21,589 nt of DNA from Candidatus Poseidoniaceae archaeon (GTDB taxonomy: Archaea > Thermoplasmatota > Poseidoniia > Poseidoniales > Poseidoniaceae), in contig JAKUNY010000009.1 of the NCBI GenBank assembly GCA_022451765.1, forward strand, positions 1-21,589, in the 5' to 3' direction. The notes beneath the pieces are model-generated. The model did not search any database. It was given only the letters and a program-made list of their open reading frames with translations, and was not told the DNA's origin. The position numbers and the translations under genes were made by a program. Within the stretch, counting starts at the first letter, position 1. Each line of letters opens with the position of its first letter. Of this stretch, positions 1-7,158 are shown piece after piece.

Positions 1-103
1 TGTTAAGTTCACTGCTGCCCCCCCCGATTCTGAACATAGAACTCGACGGTATAAAAGTGAACGCACACAATTTTGTTATTTTCCTTGTTTTAGAGATTAA
101 GGA

Positions 104-119
104 TTTCTAGAAACGTTTC
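104..119. promoter_or_regulatory. Overlapping palindromes, possible operator
   Basis: TTTCTAGAAA (104-113) and GAAACGTTTC (110-119) are each perfect 10-base palindromes and share the GAAA at 110-113, giving three TTTC/GAAA half-sites in alternating orientation. They lie in AT-rich non-coding DNA upstream of the TFB gene. This arrangement is typical of a dimeric regulator site, but no regulator can be assigned and AT-rich DNA makes short palindromes by chance. Confidence 0.3.
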
Positions 120-189
120 AATGACGCATAATCAAAAATTAAACATGAATTATTCTTGTTTAAAATTAAAATCAACATGAATCGAGAGG

Positions 190-197
190 TTTAAGTA
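190..197 (+). promoter_or_regulatory. Candidate TATA box for tfb
   Basis: TTTAAGTA, preceded by purines (GAGAGG), resembles an archaeal BRE/TATA element. Initiation about 25 bases downstream would fall near 218-222, giving a leader of roughly 95 bases before the ATG at 315, or an almost leaderless transcript for the in-frame GTG at 225. A second AT-rich box at 159-166 is an alternative. Assigned by eye only. Confidence 0.35.
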
Positions 198-296
198 GTT
201 TGCAGGGCATACTATACTCCCAGCGTGTCATTCCGTCCCCCAATCTACATACCACTACATCAGGACGGACTTAATCATGTTGGCCAAAAACAAAAC

Positions 297-304
297 AAGG
301 AGGA
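297..304 (+). promoter_or_regulatory. Shine-Dalgarno site fixing the tfb start
   Basis: AAGGAGGA lies ten bases before the ATG at 315. It is the strongest ribosome-binding match near this gene. It places the start directly before the first zinc-ribbon cysteine pair and argues against the longer reading frame that opens with GTG at 225. Confidence 0.7.
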
Positions 305-314
305 CAAAAATTTG

Positions 315-1385
315 ATGGAAAAGTGTGAGGAATGTGGAAGTTATGACTTGAAAGTGGACAACAGTCGTGGTGAGATTGTTTGCAACAATTGTGGTCTCGT
401 CATCGACGATCAGGCGTCGATGGACCAAAACGACAACGCAGGAACAATGTGGGGTGAACACAGTTTCAACACCCCAACCAAGGATGAATCCAAAATTAAG
501 ACTGGCTCAAAAGGGAATGGGTTAGGCTCGTACATAGGAAAACCAGGTGAAGCAAAAGGAAGGTGGAAACTTCTCAGTCACCTTAATTCTCAGGGTACGA
601 AGGACGTGCACCCGATGGCGCAAGCTACCATGGATGCCGCCAAGGATTTAGCAGGCAAAGACAATGCAATGAAGGCAAAGAAGGTGATTACTCTCGCTAC
701 GGTTCCTTTGCAGGGTGATAAGGCTGAGGCCTTGAAAGAGGCTGCAGAGAATGAGGACATCGTTTTGCCAAAAAACTCGGTTTGCCGAAAGAAAACACGA
801 GGAGGTAGTACCCAGAACAACGAGAAGTTGCTTGCTCTAGCCTGTCTCAAAGCTTACCAAGAACGAACGGGTAAGGTCAACATCGATTGGCCTCAAATGG
901 TTGAGAATGCTGGTTTGACGTTGCAGCAGGTTGTTGACGCATCAAAGGCGGTGATGAAGTACCTCAACCTCTGTGAAAAAGCCGCGCTTCTCGAGAAGAG
1001 AGCGGACCGAAGGGCTGTCCAGAAAGAACTTCGAAACACCGAGATTGAGAACACAACACTTCGTCTGAAGCAATTGCTTCACGGTCTTGATGAGTCATTG
1101 AAGTCGAAGGTTATGGATGATTTCCAGCAACGATTGTTTCGGCTCGGTGATCCAACTCTGGACGTTTCCCCGCTTTCGCGTGAGAACATCAAGGCCAGCG
1201 TTTTGTGCGCCATACTTTTCCAAATTTCTTGTGAGGCTTTTGGTGTTGAGCAAGGGCGACTCGAAAACATCGCAAAGGCCATCGGACGATGCCGAAACAC
1301 CATTAAGAACAAACTCAAGGATTTGTTGAAGAAGGTCGCATCAGGTGAAATCGTTGACTTTGGCGTCCTGCAAGAGGAATTCTGA
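315..1385 (+). CDS. tfb: Transcription initiation factor B (TFB/TFIIB), divergent
   Basis: TFB recruits RNA polymerase to the TBP-bound promoter. The 356-residue protein opens with a zinc ribbon: Cys4, Cys7, Cys23 and Cys26, with the family pattern RGEIVCNNCG. A B-reader/linker-like GLGSYIG follows at residues 70-76. The first cyclin-like repeat covers about 100-220 (KLLALACLKAYQ at 171-182) and the second about 245-345, ending in a helix-turn-helix-like stretch (LENIAKAIGRCRNTIKNKLKDL). Archaeal TFBs are usually near 300 residues, so this one is long and its first cyclin repeat is weakly conserved, with an insertion-like segment around 125-168. It may be one of several TFB paralogues rather than the housekeeping copy. 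The start at 315 rests on AAGGAGGA; the frame is open to a GTG at 225, which would add 30 residues of no recognisable kind. An exported thioredoxin-fold gene follows after 46 bases. Confidence 0.9.
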   Translation: MEKCEECGSYDLKVDNSRGEIVCNNCGLVIDDQASMDQNDNAGTMWGEHSFNTPTKDESKIKTGSKGNGLGSYIGKPGEAKGRWKLLSHLNSQGTKDVHPMAQATMDAAKDLAGKDNAMKAKKVITLATVPLQGDKAEALKEAAENEDIVLPKNSVCRKKTRGGSTQNNEKLLALACLKAYQERTGKVNIDWPQMVENAGLTLQQVVDASKAVMKYLNLCEKAALLEKRADRRAVQKELRNTEIENTTLRLKQLLHGLDESLKSKVMDDFQQRLFRLGDPTLDVSPLSRENIKASVLCAILFQISCEAFGVEQGRLENIAKAIGRCRNTIKNKLKDLLKKVASGEIVDFGVLQEEF

Positions 1386-1431
1386 AACAGGAATGGATTA
1401 TCTCATTAAGGAGGGACTGGTACATCAGCGC

Positions 1432-2325
1432 ATGTCCAGAATGGTAGCCGCTGGTCTTCTGGCCGTTCTTATGGTTTCAATCGTACCTGTAACACATGCT
1501 GCAGAAATCAAAGATCTTGAAACAGGTCTTCTCTTTGGTGGATTGCACGGTATGGCAAACGAGACAGTCGTTGTCAACAGTTCACTTGATGATCTACCCG
1601 CTATTGCAGAAGACTACACAGCGACTTGGTGCGGCAATTGTGTCGAAGTTGGAAATGCTCTGGAGACGGTAGCTGAGAACCTTAGCATGGAAATCTATGC
1701 TGTACATCGGAACATCTACGAAACACAGGACCCGCTAGGTAACGAGAATGTTGACGCTCGTTTTAGGGACAGGTACGACATCTATGCGCCTGAATACAAA
1801 CCTCCAGTCGCAGGGATCAATGGGAAGTATGCTCTCCGTGGAAGCAATCCCTCTGGTGAATCGTTGGAATCGGACTACGCTGAATTAGCATCACGGCCAT
1901 TGAATCTTGGTGAAGGTTCTGTTTCCATGGCCTGGACACCTACAGGGGAGCGTTCAGGAACTGTTGTTTGGACCATTGATCAATCCACCTCAGCCGTTTA
2001 CAATGTTACAGTTTGGATGGTCGAAAAAGAAGCGTACTTTCCAGACGGAACAAACAACCAGATTTACTATCACCACATCGTTCGAGAGATAATTGATGTA
2101 GGTACCGTTACGGGTGTTGGGCTTAGTTCGGGATCCGAACAAATCACCTATGCTGATGCCTTTGATGATGATGATTTGGAGATCCACATCATGTTCCATG
2201 AGTACATCGAACGATCTACGGAAGAGGTGGTCCCTGAACCTGTTGAAGAAAACACTCCCTTCCTCTCAATGCCATTGACGGCCCTCGCCCTCATCGTTGT
2301 CGCATTACGGCGTAGAGATCAGTAA
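1432..2325 (+). CDS. Exported thioredoxin-fold protein with C-terminal membrane anchor
   Basis: A 297-residue secreted protein. Residues 1-23 form a signal peptide (basic start, hydrophobic core, THA-A cleavage region). A thioredoxin-like active site, TWCGNC, has its CxxC cysteines at 67 and 70, so thiol-disulfide exchange outside the membrane is the likely activity; the partner is unknown. The middle of the protein is beta-rich and has N-glycosylation sequons. Residues 275-297 form a tail of TPF, a hydrophobic helix and three arginines, which resembles archaeosortase-type (PGF-CTERM-like) sorting signals; that is inference by shape. The start at 1432 gives the best signal peptide. An AAGGAGGGA at 1408-1416 lies upstream at a rather long spacing of 15 bases, and an in-frame ATG at 1393 would add a 13-residue polar extension. 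The 3' end overlaps the convergent minus-strand gene by seven bases. Confidence 0.8.
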   Translation: MSRMVAAGLLAVLMVSIVPVTHAAEIKDLETGLLFGGLHGMANETVVVNSSLDDLPAIAEDYTATWCGNCVEVGNALETVAENLSMEIYAVHRNIYETQDPLGNENVDARFRDRYDIYAPEYKPPVAGINGKYALRGSNPSGESLESDYAELASRPLNLGEGSVSMAWTPTGERSGTVVWTIDQSTSAVYNVTVWMVEKEAYFPDGTNNQIYYHHIVREIIDVGTVTGVGLSSGSEQITYADAFDDDDLEIHIMFHEYIERSTEEVVPEPVEENTPFLSMPLTALALIVVALRRRDQ

Positions 2326-4559
2326 AAGTCGACCATGTTTGCATGCAAGCGAGCATCGACCTCAGGCATCCTATCCGGTGGGCGTCCGACCTCGATAAAG
2401 CGTAAAGCATAATCATCAATATTGGCAAATCCAAATTCCTCTGTCATCGGCTCCATCAACTCTCGCAATGCTTGTCTAGGATTTGCAATCGGGAAGTCTC
2501 TTCGAATGTACACTTGGTTGAGTTGACGGTATCGTGCATGTCGATAGCCGAGAATTTCGAGAATACGACGAAAGGCGTCCTCTTCTTGAGCGGAACGAAT
2601 GGTCATTCGTAGCCTACAACCTTGCATCCGGAACATACCGCGTACACCTCCCAACTCGACTTGATGGCCGATCGGTTGCAATGAGAGCGCTTCCCAAACC
2701 AGCGGCATGGTTCGATACCATCGATGGAACTGACCATCGTGCGCTTGTTGCCTGTCGTTACCCTCGTCTTCTTGGAACGGAGGGTTTCGAATCTCGAGAA
2801 TATTCTGTCGGATTTCCTGAAAAACTGGACGACGACGTCGTTGATGGAAGAAATGGCCTTCCAGAATCTGATCGTCTTCATCGCCGAAATCAAATTCAAA
2901 CCCTGGGTTAAGATGTCCAGGTGCGTCAATACTTCCATCATGAAATGGGCGCATTTTCCAATCCTCGAACAAAGCATCATCCGAAATCAATTCCAAGGAG
3001 TCGAGAGCGAGGGGTTCTTGTTTTGCAAAATCTGGCATGAATGCTTGATGCAATGGGAATCGATACTTTTCGCCTCGTGATTGATAGAACGTTTGCGGGT
3101 CAATTCCTGTTCCTTTCTGAGGTGTGCCCACCGGTGGTTGCGTCATCAGGTGCATATGCAAACTGCTGACCCGTTCAGCGGTTGTTACATCAGAGAGAAG
3201 AGAAAGTATGACGATGGCAATGGTATCACCAATCGGGATGTCACGGTGATGTTTTCCCGTATGAATGCAGATTGAATGGCGCTGGGTCATTTTCTTCCCA
3301 ACGCCGTGAATTTTGAATGGGGCATTGTGGGCTCCCCTGTCGATTCGGACTTCGTAGAAATGTCCGAGCATCCCACGTACGAGAAGGCGATCCCTGTGCA
3401 CCCATGTGTCATTGGGGAATTGTTCAAGAACGCCTCGCAAGAATTGCATAGAACGACGAAATGGTTTATCAGCGGTCTCAGCATTCTCATAAGGTGCTGT
3501 CCAGTTCATTTGTGCAGCAACCAACCATTCGCCTTGTTTTGATGCATGAGGTGAGCACCCCCATGAGATAAGTCCAGCAAGCAAACCTGGCAGGAAGGGA
3601 ATCGGAGCTCGTCGGACGCTCCCATTTTTTGTTAGTGTACGAAAACAAAGCACGCCCTTCGAATTTACCATGAATGGATAGCTGACATTCGATAATTCGA
3701 CCTGACTAGTAAGATCACACCAACGGCGGACCCAAGGTAGATCTGATGCAGGTATGTTTCTGTTATCACCGGTCCGGATAAATCGACGAGCGAACTTCAT
3801 CCTTTGACGAGGGCGACGTCCAGATAGGCGATTCATCAAATCAAAAGTCCAATTTTCTTTTTCGGAAAAGATTGCTTTCCTCTTCCTCCGTTCATTTTGC
3901 TCCAAAAGAAAGGTTGCCTGAACAAATGCATCGAACGGGGCAAGCAACTCGCGCTGAATCTGTCCAAACAGACGGTGAAAACGATGAATATACCTCTGGG
4001 GACGACCGTGCAAATCAATTGTCTGATACAAACCGCTTATGGCAAGGAAAATTTTCAACAAATCCCAACCCTTTCGTTGTTCGGGATTCGTGAGAAGGAG
4101 CAGGTATTGCTCTGTGGGAATTCTGGCCTCATGAGAGCGCCCATCAATCGACATTCGTCCATCAATAAAGGCGAGATGTGTACCATCTGACATGACAAAG
4201 CCCTCTTCCAGTCGTTCCTTCTCATAACCTGAATAGCCGCTTCGGTTTACGAGTTTTTCAATGAAGATACGTTCTTCTTCCTCGGGGAAGGGCGAGTGAC
4301 GAACAGGGTCTTGTTCACAGTCGTCGAGCCGAGCCCAATCAACATCTGGCGTGTGAGCCATAAACCGCTCAAGATTTTGCCAACGTTTTCGCAGTGACCG
4401 AGCTGGTCCTCCAAGAACATCAGACATCCTTTGATGCACTTCTACTGGTAGCGAAGAAGCCCACTTACTCTCTTCAGTTAACTCCACACAACGTATGCAG
4501 ATTGAGCAGTTTGTTTCAATGTCTTCGTTTTGGCAGATGCCACAGGCTTCCCCAATCAT
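2319..4559 (-). CDS. Large uncharacterised protein with N-terminal Cys cluster
   Basis: I do not recognise this 746-residue protein. Numbered from the ATG at 4559, it starts with a probable metal-binding knuckle, CxxC then CxxCxxC, at residues 6, 9, 18, 21 and 24. The rest is soluble, with no signal peptide or clear membrane segment, and is rich in Arg, His and acidic residues. A central stretch (about 385-470) contains conserved-looking motifs such as WVHRDRLLVRG, GHFYEVR and HRDIPIGD. An acidic segment (FDFGDEDDQ) near 565 precedes an RRRR cluster, and the C-terminal 120 residues look like a separate small domain. The cysteines and basic clusters would suit nucleic-acid binding, but that is a guess. 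The frame is open to a TTG at 4595 that would overlap the aldolase stop (TTGA) and add 12 residues; neither start has a good Shine-Dalgarno site. It is the last gene of the nine-gene minus-strand run. Confidence 0.75.
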   Translation of the reverse strand: MIGEACGICQNEDIETNCSICIRCVELTEESKWASSLPVEVHQRMSDVLGGPARSLRKRWQNLERFMAHTPDVDWARLDDCEQDPVRHSPFPEEEERIFIEKLVNRSGYSGYEKERLEEGFVMSDGTHLAFIDGRMSIDGRSHEARIPTEQYLLLLTNPEQRKGWDLLKIFLAISGLYQTIDLHGRPQRYIHRFHRLFGQIQRELLAPFDAFVQATFLLEQNERRKRKAIFSEKENWTFDLMNRLSGRRPRQRMKFARRFIRTGDNRNIPASDLPWVRRWCDLTSQVELSNVSYPFMVNSKGVLCFRTLTKNGSVRRAPIPFLPGLLAGLISWGCSPHASKQGEWLVAAQMNWTAPYENAETADKPFRRSMQFLRGVLEQFPNDTWVHRDRLLVRGMLGHFYEVRIDRGAHNAPFKIHGVGKKMTQRHSICIHTGKHHRDIPIGDTIAIVILSLLSDVTTAERVSSLHMHLMTQPPVGTPQKGTGIDPQTFYQSRGEKYRFPLHQAFMPDFAKQEPLALDSLELISDDALFEDWKMRPFHDGSIDAPGHLNPGFEFDFGDEDDQILEGHFFHQRRRRPVFQEIRQNILEIRNPPFQEDEGNDRQQAHDGQFHRWYRTMPLVWEALSLQPIGHQVELGGVRGMFRMQGCRLRMTIRSAQEEDAFRRILEILGYRHARYRQLNQVYIRRDFPIANPRQALRELMEPMTEEFGFANIDDYALRFIEVGRPPDRMPEVDARLHANMVDFY

Positions 4560-4591
4560 GCGAGTTATGATTGTCGAGGTGTTAAAAAGTT

Positions 4592-5638
4592 TCAACTGAG
4601 GGTTGACAGCGCGTCAATGACTCGTTCAACATCTTGATCCGTTATGTGAAGATGTGTAACTATCCGACAATGGGTTGGCGAGATGTCAAACATGTCGATA
4701 CCTGCTTTTGCCATCTTTTGAGATACTTCCGACGCTGTGAAACCATTTGCGGAAAAATAAACCATGTTGGTTTGCACTGCGTCAACATCAACCGAGACAT
4801 GATCCATCTCATCGATTGCTCTTGCAATGGATTGTGCACGACGGTGATCATCCTGCAATCGTTGAATATTGTTTTCGAGAGCGTACATCCCTGCAGCTGC
4901 GAGAATCCCAGATTGGCGCATGCCACCTCCAAACATTTTGCGCCAGCGGTGAGCTTGTCCAATAAACTCCTCCGAACCGACGAGAACAGACCCCACAGGA
5001 GCACCCAAACCTTTCGACAAACAACTCGAAACCGAATCATAGTCTCGAGTCATACGCCGAAGCGGGGTATTGGTTGCAACTGAGGCATTGAAAATACGCG
5101 CTCCGTCAATGTGGGTTGAACAGTTCTTGGCTTTCGAAACCTCTGCGATTGCATCCAGTACTTCTTGTTCGTAACATGTCCCACCTCCACGATTCGCAGT
5201 ATTTTCGACACAGACGAGGCTTCCATCGGGATAATGAGATTGAGATCCCTTTTGTTTGCGTATTGCGTTTTGAACAAGATCCGGCGTCAACAGTCCGTTC
5301 GTACCCTCTGGGAGAGCGATACTGGAACCGCACAAGGCTGCATAACCCCCACCTTCATAGAGGTAAATATGGCTATAGCGCTCAGTAATGATTTCGTCCC
5401 CTGGGTCGGTATGGGTCTTGAGGGCAACAGCGTTTGACATCGTTCCAGATGGTACGAAAAGTCCAGATTCCTTTCCGCACATTTCAGCAACCATGGATTC
5501 AAGTTGTTTTACCGTAGGATCATCACCAAGCACGTCGTCCCCCACAACAGCGTCGGCCATGGCTTGCCTCATGCTGTTTGTTGGTTGAGTCACAGTATCA
5601 GATCGCAGATCTACCCTGTCGGAGTTGGAGTCTCGCAT
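4592..5638 (-). CDS. ltaE: Low-specificity L-threonine aldolase (PLP enzyme)
   Basis: This fold-type I PLP enzyme cleaves L-threonine or L-allo-threonine to glycine and acetaldehyde, and can also act on related beta-hydroxy amino acids. The 348 residues match the usual family length. Visible family features are the N-terminal VDLRSDTVTQPT (9-20) with MRQAM following, the stacking His90 in YSHIYLYEGGG, the PLP-nitrogen Asp178 and Arg181 in HIDGAR, the Schiff-base Lys209 in SCLSKGLGAPVGS, and the FGGGMRQSG loop. All key residues are present, so it should be active in the cytoplasm. The ATG at 5638 is the only sensible start, though no clear ribosome site precedes it. It lies 38 bases after pth2 and directly before the large uncharacterised gene, within the same run. 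It may supply glycine, which purine synthesis uses (purM is nearby), though that link is inference. Confidence 0.92.
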   Translation of the reverse strand: MRDSNSDRVDLRSDTVTQPTNSMRQAMADAVVGDDVLGDDPTVKQLESMVAEMCGKESGLFVPSGTMSNAVALKTHTDPGDEIITERYSHIYLYEGGGYAALCGSSIALPEGTNGLLTPDLVQNAIRKQKGSQSHYPDGSLVCVENTANRGGGTCYEQEVLDAIAEVSKAKNCSTHIDGARIFNASVATNTPLRRMTRDYDSVSSCLSKGLGAPVGSVLVGSEEFIGQAHRWRKMFGGGMRQSGILAAAGMYALENNIQRLQDDHRRAQSIARAIDEMDHVSVDVDAVQTNMVYFSANGFTASEVSQKMAKAGIDMFDISPTHCRIVTHLHITDQDVERVIDALSTLS

Positions 5639-5676
5639 GGACGTGCCACACGGTTTCCCATGTTCAAAGAATCGAC

Positions 5677-6096
5677 TTAGAGCAGTTTCAATTCTCCAGT
5701 CAATTCGTCGAGTTTTTCCTCTTCATCAGGACCTAAAGCGAGAACCGTCAGTGAGCCTGATGGGATCTGCGTATGACCTGCGTCGTTGATTTTTACAGAG
5801 AGAATCTTAAGCTGTTTCGCCTGCTTTTCAATTTCTTCGATGTGGCTCGAATCATTTGCCTTAACGCAGATTTTCTTTTGCCCCGTGGATAACCATGCAT
5901 CAAGAAGTTCTGGGCGCACCTCACCGGATTTTAGTGTCGCCTTGACTGCAGCATGGCCAACTTGTGCGGCGATTTTGCCTTTACCCATTTTCAATGCATG
6001 ATTAACGACGAAGACCATTTTTAGCGGCTGATTGCCTGGAGCCGCTCGCTCAAATCGTGGAGCCGTAATTCGATGAAGAAAGCTTCGAAATCCCAT
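5677..6096 (-). CDS. pth2: Peptidyl-tRNA hydrolase, Pth2 type (copy A)
   Basis: Pth2 hydrolyses the ester bond of peptidyl-tRNA released by stalled ribosomes and is the standard archaeal enzyme. The catalytic core covers residues 26-139: GKGKIAAQVGHAAVKA with the conserved Lys41, and INDAGHTQIPSGSLTVLALGP with Asp105 and Thr109. It ends in the family-typical ELKLL. A 25-residue basic N-terminal extension (family members are usually about 115-120 residues) has no obvious fold. The ATG at 6096 is supported by GAGGTGA at 6101-6107, which overlaps the stop codon of the preceding pth2 copy, so the two are probably translationally coupled. An internal ATG (Met27) at 6018 would give the bare core but lacks this ribosome site. 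Confidence 0.9.
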   Translation of the reverse strand: MGFRSFLHRITAPRFERAAPGNQPLKMVFVVNHALKMGKGKIAAQVGHAAVKATLKSGEVRPELLDAWLSTGQKKICVKANDSSHIEEIEKQAKQLKILSVKINDAGHTQIPSGSLTVLALGPDEEEKLDELTGELKLL

Positions 6097-6105
6097 CTCA
6101 TCACC

Positions 6106-6477
6106 TCATTGGTAGGTCCTTAGGCTACGAAACAATGAGTCCATCGTGTGCTTAGGGCCCGGCCCCACGCCCAGAACTGTAACTGTTCCAGGGGCAACTT
6201 CAGTCAACCCTGCGTCCTTGATCATTGCAAATGGGAGCGAGGCCTCTTGGACGAGTTGAAGGAAATGCTCAAGCTCATTTTCATCCTCGACAGCGAGACA
6301 GACCTTTCGAGAGGATGCTTCTTGCCACCGTTGAACCATCCGTGAGTGAGTCTTTTTTGCCTGCTGCAACGATGCAACAGCAGCATGTGCGCATTGTACA
6401 GCAAGTTTCCCTGGTGAGAGTTGGAGATCGACTCTACATAGGAAAGCCATTGATGGGGGATCAGAGAGTGCTGACAT
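6106..6477 (-). CDS. Second Pth2-type peptidyl-tRNA hydrolase (copy B)
   Basis: A 123-residue paralogue of the next gene downstream. It keeps the Pth2 signature: SPGKLAVQCAHAAVAS with Lys24, then IKDAGLTEVAPGTVTVLGVGP with Asp88 and Thr92. It lacks the usual C-terminal KLL and ends in RTYQ. The two copies are clearly diverged, so this is not a recent duplication. The start at 6477 is supported by AGGAG at 6485-6489 with seven bases of spacing; an upstream in-frame GTG at 6483 is too close to that site. The start overlaps the end of the membrane-protein gene by 17 bases. Both copies keep the catalytic residues, so a division of labour (different tRNAs or substrates, or a heterodimer) is possible but untested. 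Confidence 0.85.
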   Translation of the reverse strand: MSALSDPPSMAFLCRVDLQLSPGKLAVQCAHAAVASLQQAKKTHSRMVQRWQEASSRKVCLAVEDENELEHFLQLVQEASLPFAMIKDAGLTEVAPGTVTVLGVGPGPKHTMDSLFRSLRTYQ

Positions 6478-7120
6478 GCTCACGCTCCTGTTGGGCGAGC
6501 TGATGATGTGGTTCGTTCATAGTCAGCAAGCGCTCAAACGAATGGCCAAACCACATTGCAAAGAAGATGTTGCCCAAGAAGTGAAGCACGTCAAAGAGCA
6601 GTCCATTCGCAAGGTAGAGGCCGAATTCAAGCAATGACATCCCGGGAACAACAATCGATAATGAAACAATGATGGTGAAGATTGGAACACTCCACAAGGA
6701 TGCGAATGCTAATCGATTCATTGAGAGTTGACCTTCGCTGTCGTGAACGCGGAGAATCGAGGCCATTGCAGCGACTGAGCTCCATCCAATGATCTGGAAC
6801 AGACTCCACCACCCATGACCTAGTACAGCGTTACTCGCAAGCGTGACGAGGATTGCGAAGGCAACGCCTCGCTGGACACCAAATTTGGATCCAATCATGA
6901 TTGCCATGATTGTGACTGGCATGACATTCGGGATGAAGCCCATCGCAATTCGAGCAACGGAGGCGAGACCAACAAAAAGGAAGAGGGGCCAAAGCCACGA
7001 TTCGGATTTAGCGTGTGGTTTGACCAACAACCAAACTGCAACCAGAAAGAGGATTGCATTGAGCGCCCCCATGGCAAGAGGTGAGAGAGTAGGCCCGTGG
7101 GTGCCTATTGCGCTCAACAT
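6461..7120 (-). CDS. ECF-type transporter substrate-binding (S) component-like membrane protein
   Basis: A 219-residue integral membrane protein with about six hydrophobic helices. The pattern ARIAMGFIPNVMPVTIMAIMIGSKFG, a short turn, and the helix with SNAVLGHGWWSLFQIIGW is like S components of energy-coupling-factor transporters, which bind a vitamin in the membrane and hand it to a shared ATPase module. No T or A component is in the window, so it would need one encoded elsewhere. The gene directly upstream encodes an extracellular DUF4430-like domain, a fold related to the C-terminal domain of transcobalamin, which points to a corrinoid or similar ligand; this is inference. The start at 7120 has GGAG at 7125-7128. 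The frame is also open to an ATG at 7174 that would overlap the upstream gene by 16 bases and add a polar, serine-rich leader of 18 residues without a ribosome site. Confidence 0.65.
   Translation of the reverse strand: MLSAIGTHGPTLSPLAMGALNAILFLVAVWLLVKPHAKSESWLWPLFLFVGLASVARIAMGFIPNVMPVTIMAIMIGSKFGVQRGVAFAILVTLASNAVLGHGWWSLFQIIGWSSVAAMASILRVHDSEGQLSMNRLAFASLWSVPIFTIIVSLSIVVPGMSLLEFGLYLANGLLFDVLHFLGNIFFAMWFGHSFERLLTMNEPHHQLAQQEREHVSTL
6485..6489 (-). promoter_or_regulatory. Ribosome-binding site for pth2 copy B
   Basis: AGGAG on the minus strand, inside the end of the membrane-protein coding sequence, seven bases before the ATG at 6477. It selects this start over the GTG at 6483 and implies reinitiation or coupled translation with the overlapping upstream gene. 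Confidence 0.6.
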
Positions 7121-7158
7121 AATACTCCGACTGGATGGTGAGCCTTGAGTGTTGCCGC

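Larger units (their letters stand above)
1..314. other. AT-rich non-coding region upstream of tfb
   Basis: About 310 bases without a convincing gene. It holds a run of eight C at 18-25, a TATAAAAG-type box at 50-57 that could serve either strand, two overlapping perfect palindromes at 104-119, an imperfect direct repeat (134-150 and 162-182, sharing AAAATTAAA and CATGAAT), and two further TATA-like stretches at 159-166 and 190-197. The base composition changes sharply to AT-rich between about 60 and 200, as expected of an archaeal promoter region. A gene leaving leftwards on the minus strand is possible but too little of it is inside the window to call. Confidence 0.6.

Noticed and set aside
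18..25. Run of eight C as a phase-variable tract
   Set aside because: One short homopolymer near the window edge with no confirmed gene around it; it could equally be a sequencing artefact.
1..37. Minus-strand start of a leftward gene (ATG at 37, frame open to the edge, with the G run of 18-25 inside it)
   Set aside because: Only 12 codons are visible, and the nearest TATA-like box (50-57) would start transcription downstream of this ATG. A gene may begin further left, but this start is not supported.
2534..2911. Plus-strand open frames inside the large unknown gene (also at 2724-3080 and 3276-3542)
   Set aside because: They are antisense shadows of a 2.2 kb coding frame, with no ribosome sites and no recognisable proteins.
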